Assembly (NCBI GenBank): GCA_023954075.1
Contig: JAMLIV010000001.1
Location: forward strand, 124,001 to 188,000
Source: Lysobacteraceae bacterium
GTDB lineage: Bacteria > Pseudomonadota > Gammaproteobacteria > Xanthomonadales > Xanthomonadaceae
DNA length: 64,000 nt
Direction: 5' to 3'
In this document: positions 7,707-16,350 of the stretch, piece after piece
Position numbering within the stretch: position 1 is the first letter of the stretch
Layout of the letters: each line of letters starts with the position of its first letter
Notes under the pieces: model-generated
Told to the model about the DNA's origin: nothing
What the model saw: only the letters and a program-made list of their open reading frames with translations
Databases searched by the model: none
Position numbers and translations under genes: made by a program

Positions 7707-9007
7707 TCCGCATCCTCCTGCTGCTTGCCGTCGTCCTGCTGCCGCTGCGCGGGCTGCAGGCGCAAACGCTGGAAATCGATCCGATCCGCGGCAGCGCGGC
7801 GGCGCTGCCCATCGCCGTGGTGCCGTTCGACTATCTCGGCGTGCAGGTCGCGCCCGATACCGACGTGGCGGCGGTGGTGCGCGCCGACCTCAACCGCTCC
7901 GGCTCGTTCCGCACCCTGGCCGAACGCGACCTGGTGGAGCGCCCGCTGCGCCAGTCCGACGTCAACTTCGGCACCTGGCGGTTGCTCAAGCAGGATTACC
8001 TTCTGGTGGGGCGCATCCTGGACGATCCTTCCGGCGGCTATCGCACCGAGTTCGAGCTGTTCGACGTGGCCAAGCAGGAGCGCCTGCTGGGGCTCGCGCT
8101 CAACGGCCGCCCCGGCAACATGCGCGACATCGCGCACCAGGTGGCCGATCAGGTCTACGAGAAAATCCTCGGCGTGCGCGGCGCGTTCTGGACCCGCATG
8201 GCCTATGTGACCGCCGTGGGTACCGGGCGCGACATGACCTACTCGCTGATGATCGCCGATGCCGACGGCTACAACCCGCAGACCGTGGTGCGCTCGCGCG
8301 AGCCGCTGCTGTCGCCGGCGTGGAGTCCGGACGGCCGGCGTCTGGCCTATGTGAGCTTCGAGCGCGGCTCCTCGTCCATCTATATCCAGGACCTGTCCAC
8401 CGGCTCGCGCGAGGTGGTGGCCAGTTTCAAGGGCATCAACGGCGCGCCGGCGTTTTCGCCCGACGGCACCCGCCTGGCGCTGGCGCTCTCGCGCACCGGC
8501 AATCCGGAAATCTACGTCATGGACCTGGCCAGCCGCGCCCTGACCCAGCTCACCAGCCACTGGAGCATCGACACCGAGCCGGTGTTCTCGATCGACGGGC
8601 GCAGCATCCTGTTCACCTCCGACCGCGGCGGCAAGCCGCAAATCTACGAGGTTCCCGTGGCCGGCGGCGAAGCGCAGCGCGTGACCTTCAGCGGCCAGTA
8701 CAACGCACGCGCCTCGCTCGAGCCGGGTGGGCGCATCGCCATGGCGCAAGGGGCCGGAAACGTGTATCGTATCGCGGTTCTTGACAGGCTCCACGGTAGC
8801 GGTGGCGAGGTGCGTTTCATTTCACCCGGCAACCTGGACGAGTCGCCGAGCTTCGCTCCGAATGGCAGCATGATTCTGTACGCCGCGCGCGAGAACCAGC
8901 GCGGCGTGCTGTATGTCGTATCCAGCGATGCGCGGGTACGGCAGCGTCTGGTTCTAGCCGATGGCGACGTCCGGGAGCCCGCCTGGTCGCCGTTCAGGCA
9001 GCGGTAA
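7703..9007 (+). CDS. tolB: Periplasmic beta-propeller protein TolB
   Basis: A 434-residue secreted protein with a signal peptide ending near residue 20 (LLLLAVVLLPLRGLQAQ). An alpha/beta domain (about 25-160) is followed by a WD40-like propeller with repeated PAWSPDGRRLAYVS-type blades, e.g. PAFSPDGTRLALALS and PVFSIDGRSILFTSD. It links TolA and Pal in the periplasm. It overlaps tolA by four bases. The operon continues to pal after a 75-base gap that contains an A+T-rich patch near 9025-9040, possibly an internal promoter. Confidence 0.96.
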   Translation: MIRILLLLAVVLLPLRGLQAQTLEIDPIRGSAAALPIAVVPFDYLGVQVAPDTDVAAVVRADLNRSGSFRTLAERDLVERPLRQSDVNFGTWRLLKQDYLLVGRILDDPSGGYRTEFELFDVAKQERLLGLALNGRPGNMRDIAHQVADQVYEKILGVRGAFWTRMAYVTAVGTGRDMTYSLMIADADGYNPQTVVRSREPLLSPAWSPDGRRLAYVSFERGSSSIYIQDLSTGSREVVASFKGINGAPAFSPDGTRLALALSRTGNPEIYVMDLASRALTQLTSHWSIDTEPVFSIDGRSILFTSDRGGKPQIYEVPVAGGEAQRVTFSGQYNARASLEPGGRIAMAQGAGNVYRIAVLDRLHGSGGEVRFISPGNLDESPSFAPNGSMILYAARENQRGVLYVVSSDARVRQRLVLADGDVREPAWSPFRQR

Positions 9008-9082
9008 CTCGCTGGACGGGCTATGTTCAATAATTAAACGATTCGTTCCCGATCACCTCACGCCTCCAAGGATTGCGCCGCA

Positions 9083-9595
9083 ATGAACACCCTGTTCCGT
9101 ATTGCCCTCGTTTCCGTCCTCGTCCTGTCCGTTGGCGCTTGCACCAAGAAGACCAAGCCCGTCGAGCAGCCGCCCGAGCCCACGCCGGCTCCGGTGGTCG
9201 ACACCACCCCGGTTTCCGACGGCCGCTACACGCCCGCCGACCTCGACACCGACTCCTGCCTGCGCCAGCGCGTGGTCTACTTCGACTTCGACCAGGACGT
9301 GCTGAAGCCGGAGTTCGCCGCGATCGTGTCCTGCCACTCCAAGTACCTGCGCGACCGTTCTTCCGCCCGCATCACCCTGGAAGGCAACGCCGACGAGCGC
9401 GGCACCCGGGAGTACAACATGGGTCTGGGCGAGCGTCGCGGCAACGCCGTGTCCTCGGCGATGCAGGCCAACGGCGGTTCGGCCGGCCAGCTCAACGTCG
9501 TCAGCTACGGCGAAGAGCGCCCGACCTGCACGGCGTCCAACGAGTCGTGCTGGAGCCAGAACCGTCGCGTCGAGATCGTGTACACCGCCAAGTAA
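9083..9595 (+). CDS. pal: Peptidoglycan-associated lipoprotein Pal
   Basis: A 170-residue outer-membrane lipoprotein. The signal MNTLFRIALVSVLVLSVGAC ends in the lipobox cysteine C20. A proline-rich linker follows, then an OmpA-like peptidoglycan-binding domain (about 60-168) with VVYFDFDQDVLKPEFAAI and ITLEGNADERGTREYN, the loops that bind meso-diaminopimelate. It tethers the outer membrane to peptidoglycan and is moved by TolQRA-TolB. It is followed three bases later by cpoB. Confidence 0.97.
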   Translation: MNTLFRIALVSVLVLSVGACTKKTKPVEQPPEPTPAPVVDTTPVSDGRYTPADLDTDSCLRQRVVYFDFDQDVLKPEFAAIVSCHSKYLRDRSSARITLEGNADERGTREYNMGLGERRGNAVSSAMQANGGSAGQLNVVSYGEERPTCTASNESCWSQNRRVEIVYTAK

Positions 9596-9598
9596 TCG

Positions 9599-10495
9599 AT
9601 GTCGATGTCGCGTCATTTCAGCGTCACCTGCGCAGCAGTGGTCCTCTGGGCCACTGCTGCGTGTTTTTCTGCGGCCTTCGCACAGGGCGGACGCCTGAGC
9701 CTGGCCGACCGCGTCGCCCAGCTCGAACGCCAGCAGCAGGCCGCTCCCGCGACCGATGCCAACGCCAACGTCGAACTGCTCAACCGCGTGACCCAGCTCC
9801 AGTCCGAAGTGCAGGCCCTGCGCGGCATGCTCGAGGAACAGGATTTCAAGCTGCGCGAGATGGAGCGCCGCAACCGCGATCTCGCGGTCGATTTCGATTC
9901 CCGCCTGGAGCGCCTGGAAGGCGGCTCGGGTACCGCTGCGCCCCTGATCGACCGCGAGCCCGCAGCGGCCACCGGCGGCACGCTCGGCGGCGTGGTGGGT
10001 TCGGTGATGGAAGAGCCCGACGTGCGTGCGCCCGTCGATGGCGGCGTGCAGTCGCAGCCGCTGGACGGCGGTGCGGCCGGTGCCGTGCTCGAGCCGATGG
10101 CCGATCCCGCGGCCGAACGCGCCGTCTACGACACCGCTTTCGACGCCCTCAAGAACGGCCAGTACGCCGAGGCGGCCCGCCGCTTCCAGTCGTTCCTGGC
10201 GCAGTATCCCGACGGCGAGTTCGCGCCCAACGCGCAGTACTGGCTGGGCGAGTCCTACTACGTCACCCAGAACTACCAGATCGCACTGGACGCCTTCGAG
10301 CGCCTCCTGGCCCGGTTTCCGACCAGCAACAAGGTGCCCGACGCGCTCCTCAAGGTGGGCTATTGCCACTATGAGCTGCGCCAGTGGGACCTGGCCGAGT
10401 CCACGCTCAACCAGGTGATCCAGACCTACCCCGACAGCACCGTGGCGCGCCTCGCGCAGGGCCGTCTGCGGGCGCTGCGGCTGGAAAACCGCTGA
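9599..10495 (+). CDS. cpoB: Cell division coordinator CpoB (YbgF)
   Basis: A 298-residue periplasmic protein. A signal peptide of about 28 residues ending AAFAQ is followed by an N-terminal trimerising coiled coil (about 33-110, with DRVAQLERQQQ and LLNRVTQLQSEVQALRGMLE), a linker, and a TPR domain from about 170 (AFDALKNGQYAEAARRFQSF, then NAQYWLGESYYV, then KVGYCHYEL). CpoB couples peptidoglycan synthesis with Tol-driven outer-membrane constriction. It is the last gene of the tol operon, only 3 bases after pal. Confidence 0.95.
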   Translation: MSMSRHFSVTCAAVVLWATAACFSAAFAQGGRLSLADRVAQLERQQQAAPATDANANVELLNRVTQLQSEVQALRGMLEEQDFKLREMERRNRDLAVDFDSRLERLEGGSGTAAPLIDREPAAATGGTLGGVVGSVMEEPDVRAPVDGGVQSQPLDGGAAGAVLEPMADPAAERAVYDTAFDALKNGQYAEAARRFQSFLAQYPDGEFAPNAQYWLGESYYVTQNYQIALDAFERLLARFPTSNKVPDALLKVGYCHYELRQWDLAESTLNQVIQTYPDSTVARLAQGRLRALRLENR

Positions 10496-10515
10496 TCTTC
10501 GGCGCAGAGCGGAAC

Positions 10516-11178
10516 ATGGACGCCGCAGACACCGAAGTGCTGCGGCTGCGCATCACCGAAGTCTTTGTTTCCCTGCAGGGCGAAGCCCGCGATGCCGGCT
10601 GGCCGACGGTGTTCATCCGCCTCACCGGTTGCCCCCTGCGCTGCACCTACTGCGACACGGCCTACGCCTTCCACGGCGGCGAATGGCGCAGCATCGAATC
10701 GCTGCTCGCCCAGACGCGCGCGTTCGGCGTGCGCCACGTTTGCGTCACCGGCGGCGAGCCGCTCGCGCAAAAGCGCTGCCTGCCCCTGCTCGAACGCCTC
10801 TGCGACGCCGGCTTCGATGTCTCGCTGGAAACCTCCGGCGCGATCGATATCGCCCCCGTCGATACACGCGTTTCGCGCATCCTCGACATCAAGACGCCCG
10901 GCTCGGGCGAGGCGGCGCGCAACCTCTGGCAGAACCTTGCGCAGCTCACCGCGCACGACCAGGTCAAGTTCGTGATCTGCGATCGGGCCGATTACGACTG
11001 GGCGGTCGACGTGCTGCGCCGCGAAGCGCTCGATACGCGCTGCACGGTCTGGTTCTCGCCCAGCAAGGGCCAGCTTTCCGAACGCGACCTGGCCGACTGG
11101 ATCGTCGCCGACCGCCTGCCGGTGCGCTTCCAGATGCAGCTGCACAAACTCCTGTGGAACGACGAGCCGGGGCGCTGA
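10516..11178 (+). CDS. queE: 7-carboxy-7-deazaguanine synthase QueE
   Basis: A 220-residue radical SAM enzyme that converts 6-carboxy-tetrahydropterin to 7-carboxy-7-deazaguanine on the way to queuosine. The cluster motif is CPLRCTYC (C39, C43, C46), preceded by the substrate strand [20 protein letters not shown] and followed by VTGGEPL, the SAM-binding GGE. The start at ATG 10516 gives a normal family N-terminus. It precedes queC by about 20 bases, forming a queE-queC pair behind the tol operon, an arrangement common in gammaproteobacteria. Confidence 0.95.
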   Translation: MDAADTEVLRLRITEVFVSLQGEARDAGWPTVFIRLTGCPLRCTYCDTAYAFHGGEWRSIESLLAQTRAFGVRHVCVTGGEPLAQKRCLPLLERLCDAGFDVSLETSGAIDIAPVDTRVSRILDIKTPGSGEAARNLWQNLAQLTAHDQVKFVICDRADYDWAVDVLRREALDTRCTVWFSPSKGQLSERDLADWIVADRLPVRFQMQLHKLLWNDEPGR

Positions 11179-11200
11179 TCCCCTGCGGATGGAGACGCTC

Positions 11201-11875
11201 GTGAAAAAAGCAGTCGTGCTGGTTTCCGGCGGCATGGATTCGGCCGTGGTCCTGGCCATGGCGCGCGAGCAGGGATTTTCCTGCCACGCGCTCAGCGTGC
11301 GCTACGGCCAGCGCCACACCTCGGAGCTGGACGCCGCCGCGCGCGTGGCGCAGGCGCAGCATGCGGTGGAACACAAGACCGTCGCCGTCGACCTGCGCAG
11401 CATCGGCGGCTCCGCGCTCACCGCCGACATCGACGTGCCCGAATCCCCGCAACAGGGCATCCCGATCACCTACGTTCCGGCGCGCAACACCATCATGCTG
11501 TCGATCGCCCTGGGCTGGGCCGAAGTGCTCGGCGCGCAGCATCTTTTTTGCGGCGTGAATGCGGTGGACTATTCCGGCTACCCGGACTGCCGCCCCGAAT
11601 TCATCCGTGCCTTCGAAGCGCTCGCCAACCTCGCCACCCGCGCCGGCGTCGAAGGCCATCGCCTCACCGTGCACGCCCCGCTCATGGCCATGAGCAAGGC
11701 CGCCATCGCGCAGGAGGGCGCGCGCCTGGGCGTGGATTTTTCCCTCACCGTCTCCTGCTACCAGGCCGATGCGCAAGGCCGCGCCTGCGCGCGCTGCGAC
11801 GCCTGCCGCCTGCGTGCGGCGGGCTTCGACGCGGCGGGAATGGCCGATCCCACCCGCTACGCGCCGGCCTCCTGA
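11201..11875 (+). CDS. queC: 7-cyano-7-deazaguanine synthase QueC
   Basis: Converts 7-carboxy-7-deazaguanine and ammonia to preQ0 using ATP. It carries the PP-loop SGGMDSAVV near the N-terminus, [11 protein letters not shown] in the centre, and a C-terminal zinc site built from four cysteines (SCYQ, then ACARCDACR). GTG 11201 is preferred because a GGAG site lies 6-8 bases before it and the protein then begins [11 protein letters not shown], as is usual; an in-frame ATG at 11189 would add four residues. The two que genes supply precursor for queuosine in tRNAs. Confidence 0.94.
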   Translation: MKKAVVLVSGGMDSAVVLAMAREQGFSCHALSVRYGQRHTSELDAAARVAQAQHAVEHKTVAVDLRSIGGSALTADIDVPESPQQGIPITYVPARNTIMLSIALGWAEVLGAQHLFCGVNAVDYSGYPDCRPEFIRAFEALANLATRAGVEGHRLTVHAPLMAMSKAAIAQEGARLGVDFSLTVSCYQADAQGRACARCDACRLRAAGFDAAGMADPTRYAPAS

Positions 11876-12007
11876 CCCACACGCGATGCGCCCCGCGCTT
11901 GTCCCGCGGGCGCAGCCTCACTTAAACTTCGTCCCCTTTCGCGCGCCGCATCCTGCGGTGCCCCGACCACGAAAGAGCGCCGGCTCACCCCGGCCGCACA
12001 GCACACC

Positions 12008-12082
12008 GGGCCGTTAGCTCAGCGGTAGAGCAGTGGACTTTTAATCCATTGGTCGATGGTTCGATCCCATCACGGCCCACCA
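12008..12082 (+). tRNA. tRNA-Lys (anticodon TTT)
   Basis: A 75-base cloverleaf with encoded CCA. The acceptor arm GGGCCGT (12008-12014) pairs with ACGGCCC (12072-12078). The D arm is GCTCAGCGGTAGAGC, the anticodon loop CTTTTAA carries TTT, and the T arm has GGTTCGATCC. Immediately 3' lies the truncated end of an arylsulfatase gene, which suggests this tRNA was once an integration site. Confidence 0.97.
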
Positions 12083-12086
12083 TCCC

Positions 12087-12365
12087 GCAGCGCCGCCCCG
12101 CTTTCTGGCACCGCCCTGCGGACCGAGCGAATGGGAGCTGTACGATCTGCGCGAAGATCCGCTGGAGCAGCGCAACGTCGCTGCCGAGCACCCGGAGAAG
12201 TTCGCGGAGATGCAGGCCGAATGGCAGGCCTACGCGCGCTCGGTCGGCTACATCGAGGCTTCGGGCGACCGCGCGCTTGCGCACATGAGCGCCAAGGAGT
12301 TTTTCCCGCCGCTGCGGCAGGTCCGGCTGAGTCCGGTTCCAGCCGATGGCGGAATCACGCGTTGA
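12087..12365 (+). pseudogene. Arylsulfatase C-terminal remnant
   Basis: In the frame ending at TGA 12363-12365 the sequence reads RFLAPPCGPSEWELYDLRED (from 12099), then PLEQRNVAAEHPEKF, then EMQAEWQAYARSVGYIEASG. EWELYDLREDP is the hallmark close to the C-terminus of sulfatases of the arylsulfatase family. Only about 88 codons remain, there is no start codon or ribosome site, and the homology begins within 20 bases of the tRNA-Lys 3' end. The N-terminal part with the formylglycine site is absent from the window. A recombination or excision event at the tRNA is inferred. Confidence 0.8.
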
Positions 12366-12399
12366 AACACCGGCCGCCAATGGTGTCGGCCCGGCACCG

Positions 12400-12984
12400 T
12401 TATCCCGCATCGTCGATCCTGATGTTGCCCCACAGCAGCTTCCAGGCCAGCACCAGGCTGAGCGCCGCTCCCGCCGCAAGCAGGGCCTTGCCGACCTGCT
12501 GCTGGTCGGCAAGCAGATAGTTGGCGCACAGCCGCTGCGGCAGGGCCAGGTACAGCCAGCCGACCCGGAACGCGGTGGCGATTACTTCGGCCAGGAACAC
12601 GCCGCGCACCACGAATCCCATGCGCGGCCAGCTCAGCGCGAGCGGCAGTCCGATCAGCGCGGGGACGGCGAGGAACTTCGCCGCCGCAACCATCGGCGCA
12701 TCAATCGCCGCGTCCAGCACGCGCGGGATCATCCAGACCAGGCCGGCCAGCGATGCCAGCAGGAAGCCACAGATGCCGCCGGCATCCCAGCGCGCCGCCG
12801 CCACCGCGACGCGCGGCGGCAGCGCGCCCGCCAGCAGCGATCCCGCCACGGCCAGCAGCGGAATCTGCGCCAGCATGTGCAGCGTCATGGTGGATTCGAG
12901 CGCGTGCCGCACCGGCGGCAGCGCGAGCAGGCCCCACAGCAGCAGGCCCGCCCACGCGCGCCGGTTTGTCGAGGTGGTCCTCAT
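12400..12984 (-). CDS. Multi-pass membrane protein of the heme-copper oxidase operon
   Basis: A 194-residue hydrophobic protein with about five or six membrane helices (near 12-26, 35-55, 68-90, 100-120, 126-148 and 165-184). No cofactor motif is evident and the family is not recognised. Its ATG overlaps the stop of the SCO gene by four bases (ATGA), so it belongs to the subunit II - subunit I - SCO operon. The position matches the 'orf1' that closes the norSY-senC-orf1 cluster known from Nitrosomonas europaea, which supports an assembly or stability role, though that is inference from order only. Confidence 0.8.
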   Translation of the reverse strand: MRTTSTNRRAWAGLLLWGLLALPPVRHALESTMTLHMLAQIPLLAVAGSLLAGALPPRVAVAAARWDAGGICGFLLASLAGLVWMIPRVLDAAIDAPMVAAAKFLAVPALIGLPLALSWPRMGFVVRGVFLAEVIATAFRVGWLYLALPQRLCANYLLADQQQVGKALLAAGAALSLVLAWKLLWGNIRIDDAG

Positions 12985-13598
12985 GGTTGCAGCCGCGCAC
13001 GCACGTAGCGTTCGGCTGCGGCGGCGTCGTTCCAGTCCAGGATCGCGACCAGTCGGCCGGCGGGATCCACCACGTTGATCGCCGCGTTGTGGACGTAGCC
13101 GTCGAGTCCGTCCGGGATCGCGATGACGCCGAACGAGCGCATCAGCGCATCGAGTTCGCCCGCCTTCGTCGGCCGCGCCGCGATCCAGCCGGGGCCCCGA
13201 TTGCGCGAGCGGCGCTGGTAGTCGGCGAGCTGCGCGGGATCGTCGTGCGACGGGTCGAAGCTGATGCTCAGCAGCGCGACCCTGCCGTCCGCGATCGGTC
13301 CGGAAAGCCGCGTTTCGAGGCGCGCGAACTCGTTGCCCTGCACCGAACAGTACGTGAGGCATCGGGTGTAGATGAAGTCCACCAGCAGCCAGCGGCCGTG
13401 CAGGCTGGCCAGTTCGATGGTGTCGCCGCCGGCGGTCTGCAGCGAGGCCGCCGGCAGCGCGCGCGGGTGCTCGCTCACGGCGATCCGCCGTGCGCCTTCC
13501 ACAGTGAATGCGCGAAATCCGTGGGTAACCGCGGCGAGCGTTGCGATCCCTGCGGCGACGATCAGAAGGCTAGCCAGCAGCGTCCGCAGCACCCGCAC
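12981..13598 (-). CDS. SCO1/SenC family copper chaperone
   Basis: A 205-residue membrane-anchored thioredoxin-fold protein that inserts copper into the CuA centre of subunit II. One N-terminal helix (about 5-24) is followed by the copper motif YTRCLTYCSVQGNEF (C80 and C84) and the conserved distal histidine in YVHNAAINVVD. GTG 13598 is chosen as start because GGGAGGA precedes it by five bases; a longer frame upstream would overlap subunit I too far. It still overlaps the subunit I stop by about 29 bases, and its own stop overlaps the next gene by ATGA. Confidence 0.92.
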   Translation of the reverse strand: MRVLRTLLASLLIVAAGIATLAAVTHGFRAFTVEGARRIAVSEHPRALPAASLQTAGGDTIELASLHGRWLLVDFIYTRCLTYCSVQGNEFARLETRLSGPIADGRVALLSISFDPSHDDPAQLADYQRRSRNRGPGWIAARPTKAGELDALMRSFGVIAIPDGLDGYVHNAAINVVDPAGRLVAILDWNDAAAAERYVRARLQP

Positions 13599-15078
13599 CG
13601 GATCCTCCCGCCGCCGGCTTGCGCAAGAGGCCCGCCGTGATCCGGATCGCGAAGTACAGCATCGCCAGCAGGACCAGGCTTCCGCCGATCGCGCCGGCCA
13701 CATCGGAACCGAGCCAGGCATCCAGATGCACGTCCATGCGCCGGGCGACGCTGTCGAGGCCGCCGCGCAGGAAGGAGAACGCGAGAGTCAGACCGCCGAC
13801 CAGCAGCATGGCCAGGCCGATCAGGTTGTCCGCGGTCGAGTTCGGCGGCACCTGCTCATCGCTGCGCCGTCCCATGACGTGGAACATCAGCGCCAGGCAC
13901 ATCGGCAGCACGCCGATCAGCAGGTAGAAGTGGAAATGCCCCGGCACCCACTGGGTGTTGTGCATCACCAGGTTGTTGCGGATCGTGCCGTCGAGGATCG
14001 CCGGGACGATGCCGGCCGCCCAGCCGAACATCGCAAGGATCATGAGCCTGGAGGGCAGGTTCCAGCGGATGTTGGACTGGTAGAGGTTGGTGAGCGCGCC
14101 ATAGACGGTCACCAGGAAAACCGGGAATCCCGCGCCCCAGGACACCACCTGGCCCATGATCGACAGCCAGCGCGGCTGGGCGAAGTCCATCAGCAGGTGG
14201 TGCGGGAAGACGACGATCACGAACACCGTGCTTACCGCCCACGACCACAGGAACGGACGCGAGATGGGATAGGGCTTCTGCGTGTAGCGCGGCAGCAGCG
14301 CGTAGACGACGATCACGCCCATGTAGATCGTGGCATTGATGTACATGTGCCCGAACCAGTAGATCAGGTTCTTGGCCAGCAGCGCGTCGAGCGTGACCTG
14401 CGGGAAGTAGATGTTGACCAGTCCCATCACCAGCACCACGGCACCGGCGATGATGCCGATCGAGTTGGCGATGATCACCATGGTGCTGGCCACCACGGTC
14501 TTGGGATGATCCGGATCGATGGTGCCGCCGAACAGCCACTGCAGGCCCAGCGCGCGCCCCAGGTTGCCGTGCACCTTGATGATGGCTGCGGCCGCGTCGA
14601 AGTAGAACAGCAGCGCGCCGACGCCGATGAACAGGTAGCCCAGCATGAACAGCGCCGCCGCGCCGGGCGTCCACAGGCCCATGCTGCTGGTGGGCAGCGG
14701 ATACAGGAAGGTCCACAGCCCGCCGTAGTTGCCCAGGAAGATCGAGGCGATGATGCACAGCGCCCCGATCAGGAAAAGGACGTAATTGGCGACGAAGGCC
14801 CACAGGTGCAGGCGCACGTACTTGCGCAGGAAGTACCACATCACTCCCATCGTCACCATGCCCATGGTGCCGACCATGCCGGCACCGTGCATCGACAGCA
14901 GCTTGTAGAACCAGTCCGGCGGCACGCCGATCCAGCGCGCCTGCGCCATGCGCATGGTCACGCCGAAGGTCATCATCAGCACCAGCAGGATCACCGCGCT
15001 GATCATGTACCAGTTGAACGCCACGCGTTCCCCGCCGCGCAGGCGCTCTTCTTCGGGATACAGGGTGAGTGATGCCAT
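13570..15078 (-). CDS. Heme-copper oxidase subunit I, B-family/sNOR-type candidate
   Basis: A 502-residue, about 12-helix catalytic subunit. Seen directly: low-spin heme ligand H64 (SMHGAGM), CuB ligands H244 (WFGHMYINATIYMG) and H293/H294 (FPHHLLMDFAQP), high-spin heme ligand H381 and second low-spin ligand H383 (QWVPGHFHFYLL). The tyrosine that oxygen reductases carry four residues after the first CuB histidine (HPEVY) is replaced by asparagine (H-M-Y-I-N, N248). The family literature associates Asn there with sNOR nitric oxide reductases. Together with the subunit II - I - SCO - membrane protein order, this makes an NO reductase plausible. Automatic pipelines would call it cytochrome c oxidase subunit I. 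Confidence 0.85.
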   Translation of the reverse strand: MASLTLYPEEERLRGGERVAFNWYMISAVILLVLMMTFGVTMRMAQARWIGVPPDWFYKLLSMHGAGMVGTMGMVTMGVMWYFLRKYVRLHLWAFVANYVLFLIGALCIIASIFLGNYGGLWTFLYPLPTSSMGLWTPGAAALFMLGYLFIGVGALLFYFDAAAAIIKVHGNLGRALGLQWLFGGTIDPDHPKTVVASTMVIIANSIGIIAGAVVLVMGLVNIYFPQVTLDALLAKNLIYWFGHMYINATIYMGVIVVYALLPRYTQKPYPISRPFLWSWAVSTVFVIVVFPHHLLMDFAQPRWLSIMGQVVSWGAGFPVFLVTVYGALTNLYQSNIRWNLPSRLMILAMFGWAAGIVPAILDGTIRNNLVMHNTQWVPGHFHFYLLIGVLPMCLALMFHVMGRRSDEQVPPNSTADNLIGLAMLLVGGLTLAFSFLRGGLDSVARRMDVHLDAWLGSDVAGAIGGSLVLLAMLYFAIRITAGLLRKPAAGGSGAGAADAAG

Positions 15079-15089
15079 GGTCGACCCCC

Positions 15090-16025
15090 TTATTGGCCCG
15101 CGCTGCGCAGCGCGGCCACCTGTGCCGGCGTGACCGGGTCACCGTGGTTGCCCCAGGCGCTGCGCTCGTGGTTGACAACTGCGGCAATGTCCTCATCGCT
15201 GAGGATGTCCTTGAACGGCTGCATGGGCACCGGATAGGCGACTCCGCCGATGACCTTGCCCTGCAGCCCGTAAAGCACCGCGTGGATGTGTGCGGTCGGA
15301 TCGGCGTCGTTGACTGCCGCGTTGTCGGCCAGCGGCGGGTAGATGCCCGGCAGGCCCTGGCCGCTCGGCTGGTGGCAGGCCGCGCAGTGCGTGGCGTACA
15401 CCTGTTCGCCGCTGGCGGCGACCGGTTCGCCTGCCGCCGCCGCCTTCCCCGCGGCGGGGGCTTCACCTGCAGCCGGCTGCGCCGACGCGAGGCTGGCCAC
15501 CACGTTGATCGTGGCCGTCATCGGGGCGTGCCCCAGTCCGCAATACTCCAGGCACATGACCGTGTACTTGCCCGGGGTGTCGAAGGTGTGCAGCAGCTTG
15601 TTGGTGTAGCCGGGCATCGCCTGGGTCTGGCTCACGATGCGGCCGTCCGGCGAGTACAGCGCGAACCCGTGGTTGACATCCGCGCTGGTGACGCGGAACT
15701 CCACGGCGCTGCCGGCCTCGACGGTCGATGGCGTGATCTGCCAGGACCACTGTCGCCCCACCACGTCGACGACCTGCTGGGCCGCGAGCGGTTTTTTCTG
15801 GTGTGGAATCGGATAGTGGCGCAGCGTCGCCCAGGTGCCGACAGTGAAGCCCACCAGCAGGATGCCGAAGAGCCATGCCTGCAGCCGCCGCGCATTGCGT
15901 GCGGACCTGCGTGCTGCCTCGTCGTCTGCAGGCTTGCCGGCCTGCAGAATGACCAAAAGGAATCCGAGTGCGACCAGCCCGATTCCCGTCAGGGCGATGA
16001 TCCAGACAACCTCTTGCAGGGCCAT
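15090..16025 (-). CDS. Heme-copper oxidase subunit II with CuA and fused cytochrome c domain
   Basis: A 311-residue protein. Two membrane helices (about 8-28 and 49-67) are followed by a cupredoxin domain with a full CuA set: H119 (VNHGF) and C158, E160, C162, H166, M169 in CLEYCGLGHAPM. An alanine/glycine/proline linker (about 180-205) leads to a C-terminal cytochrome c domain with CAACH (C214, C217, H218) and a possible axial Met in PVPMQPF. The start at ATG 16025 has GGGGAGACGC before it. It is the first gene of the operon, 12 bases before subunit I, and takes electrons from soluble cytochrome c. Confidence 0.93.
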   Translation of the reverse strand: MALQEVVWIIALTGIGLVALGFLLVILQAGKPADDEAARRSARNARRLQAWLFGILLVGFTVGTWATLRHYPIPHQKKPLAAQQVVDVVGRQWSWQITPSTVEAGSAVEFRVTSADVNHGFALYSPDGRIVSQTQAMPGYTNKLLHTFDTPGKYTVMCLEYCGLGHAPMTATINVVASLASAQPAAGEAPAAGKAAAAGEPVAASGEQVYATHCAACHQPSGQGLPGIYPPLADNAAVNDADPTAHIHAVLYGLQGKVIGGVAYPVPMQPFKDILSDEDIAAVVNHERSAWGNHGDPVTPAQVAALRSAGQ

Positions 16026-16062
16026 GCGTCTCCCCTTGCATGACTGCGGCATACCCGCGGTT

Positions 16063-16091
16063 TTACTACTACCTCAGCAAAGCGCTGTCAA
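16063..16091 (-). promoter_or_regulatory. Sigma-70-type promoter of the heme-copper oxidase operon
   Basis: On the minus strand a perfect -35 TTGACA (16086-16091) is followed 17 bases later by TAGTAA (16063-16068). It lies 38 bases before the subunit II start and is one of the best promoter matches in the window. Confidence 0.65.
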
Positions 16092-16350
16092 CAAGGGAGC
16101 ATCGAAACTGCCATGTCCGGACCAGCGTCACCGCAACGATACGACGTGGTCTGATCCGTACGGGCAGGTGTCGCAGGCTCAAGTTTTCCGCAGATTGAAA
16201 CCGCCGCTTCGCAACGTGCCGCCACGCGTGCGCACGGTGGTTTGCCGGGTCGGATCCGATGGCGATTGCGCAGGTCGTCTCGCGCGTCCCGATGATTGCG
16301 CCGGTGCTCCGATCGTGCCAGTCTGTCGATTCCGTGACCGGAGGTGACCC
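16092..16350. other. Intergenic region between divergent oxidase operon and cupin gene
   Basis: About 260 bases with no gene-like frame. It ends in a GGAGGTGACCC ribosome site for the cupin gene. No inverted repeat or regulator box stood out apart from the oxidase promoter to its left. Confidence 0.6.
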
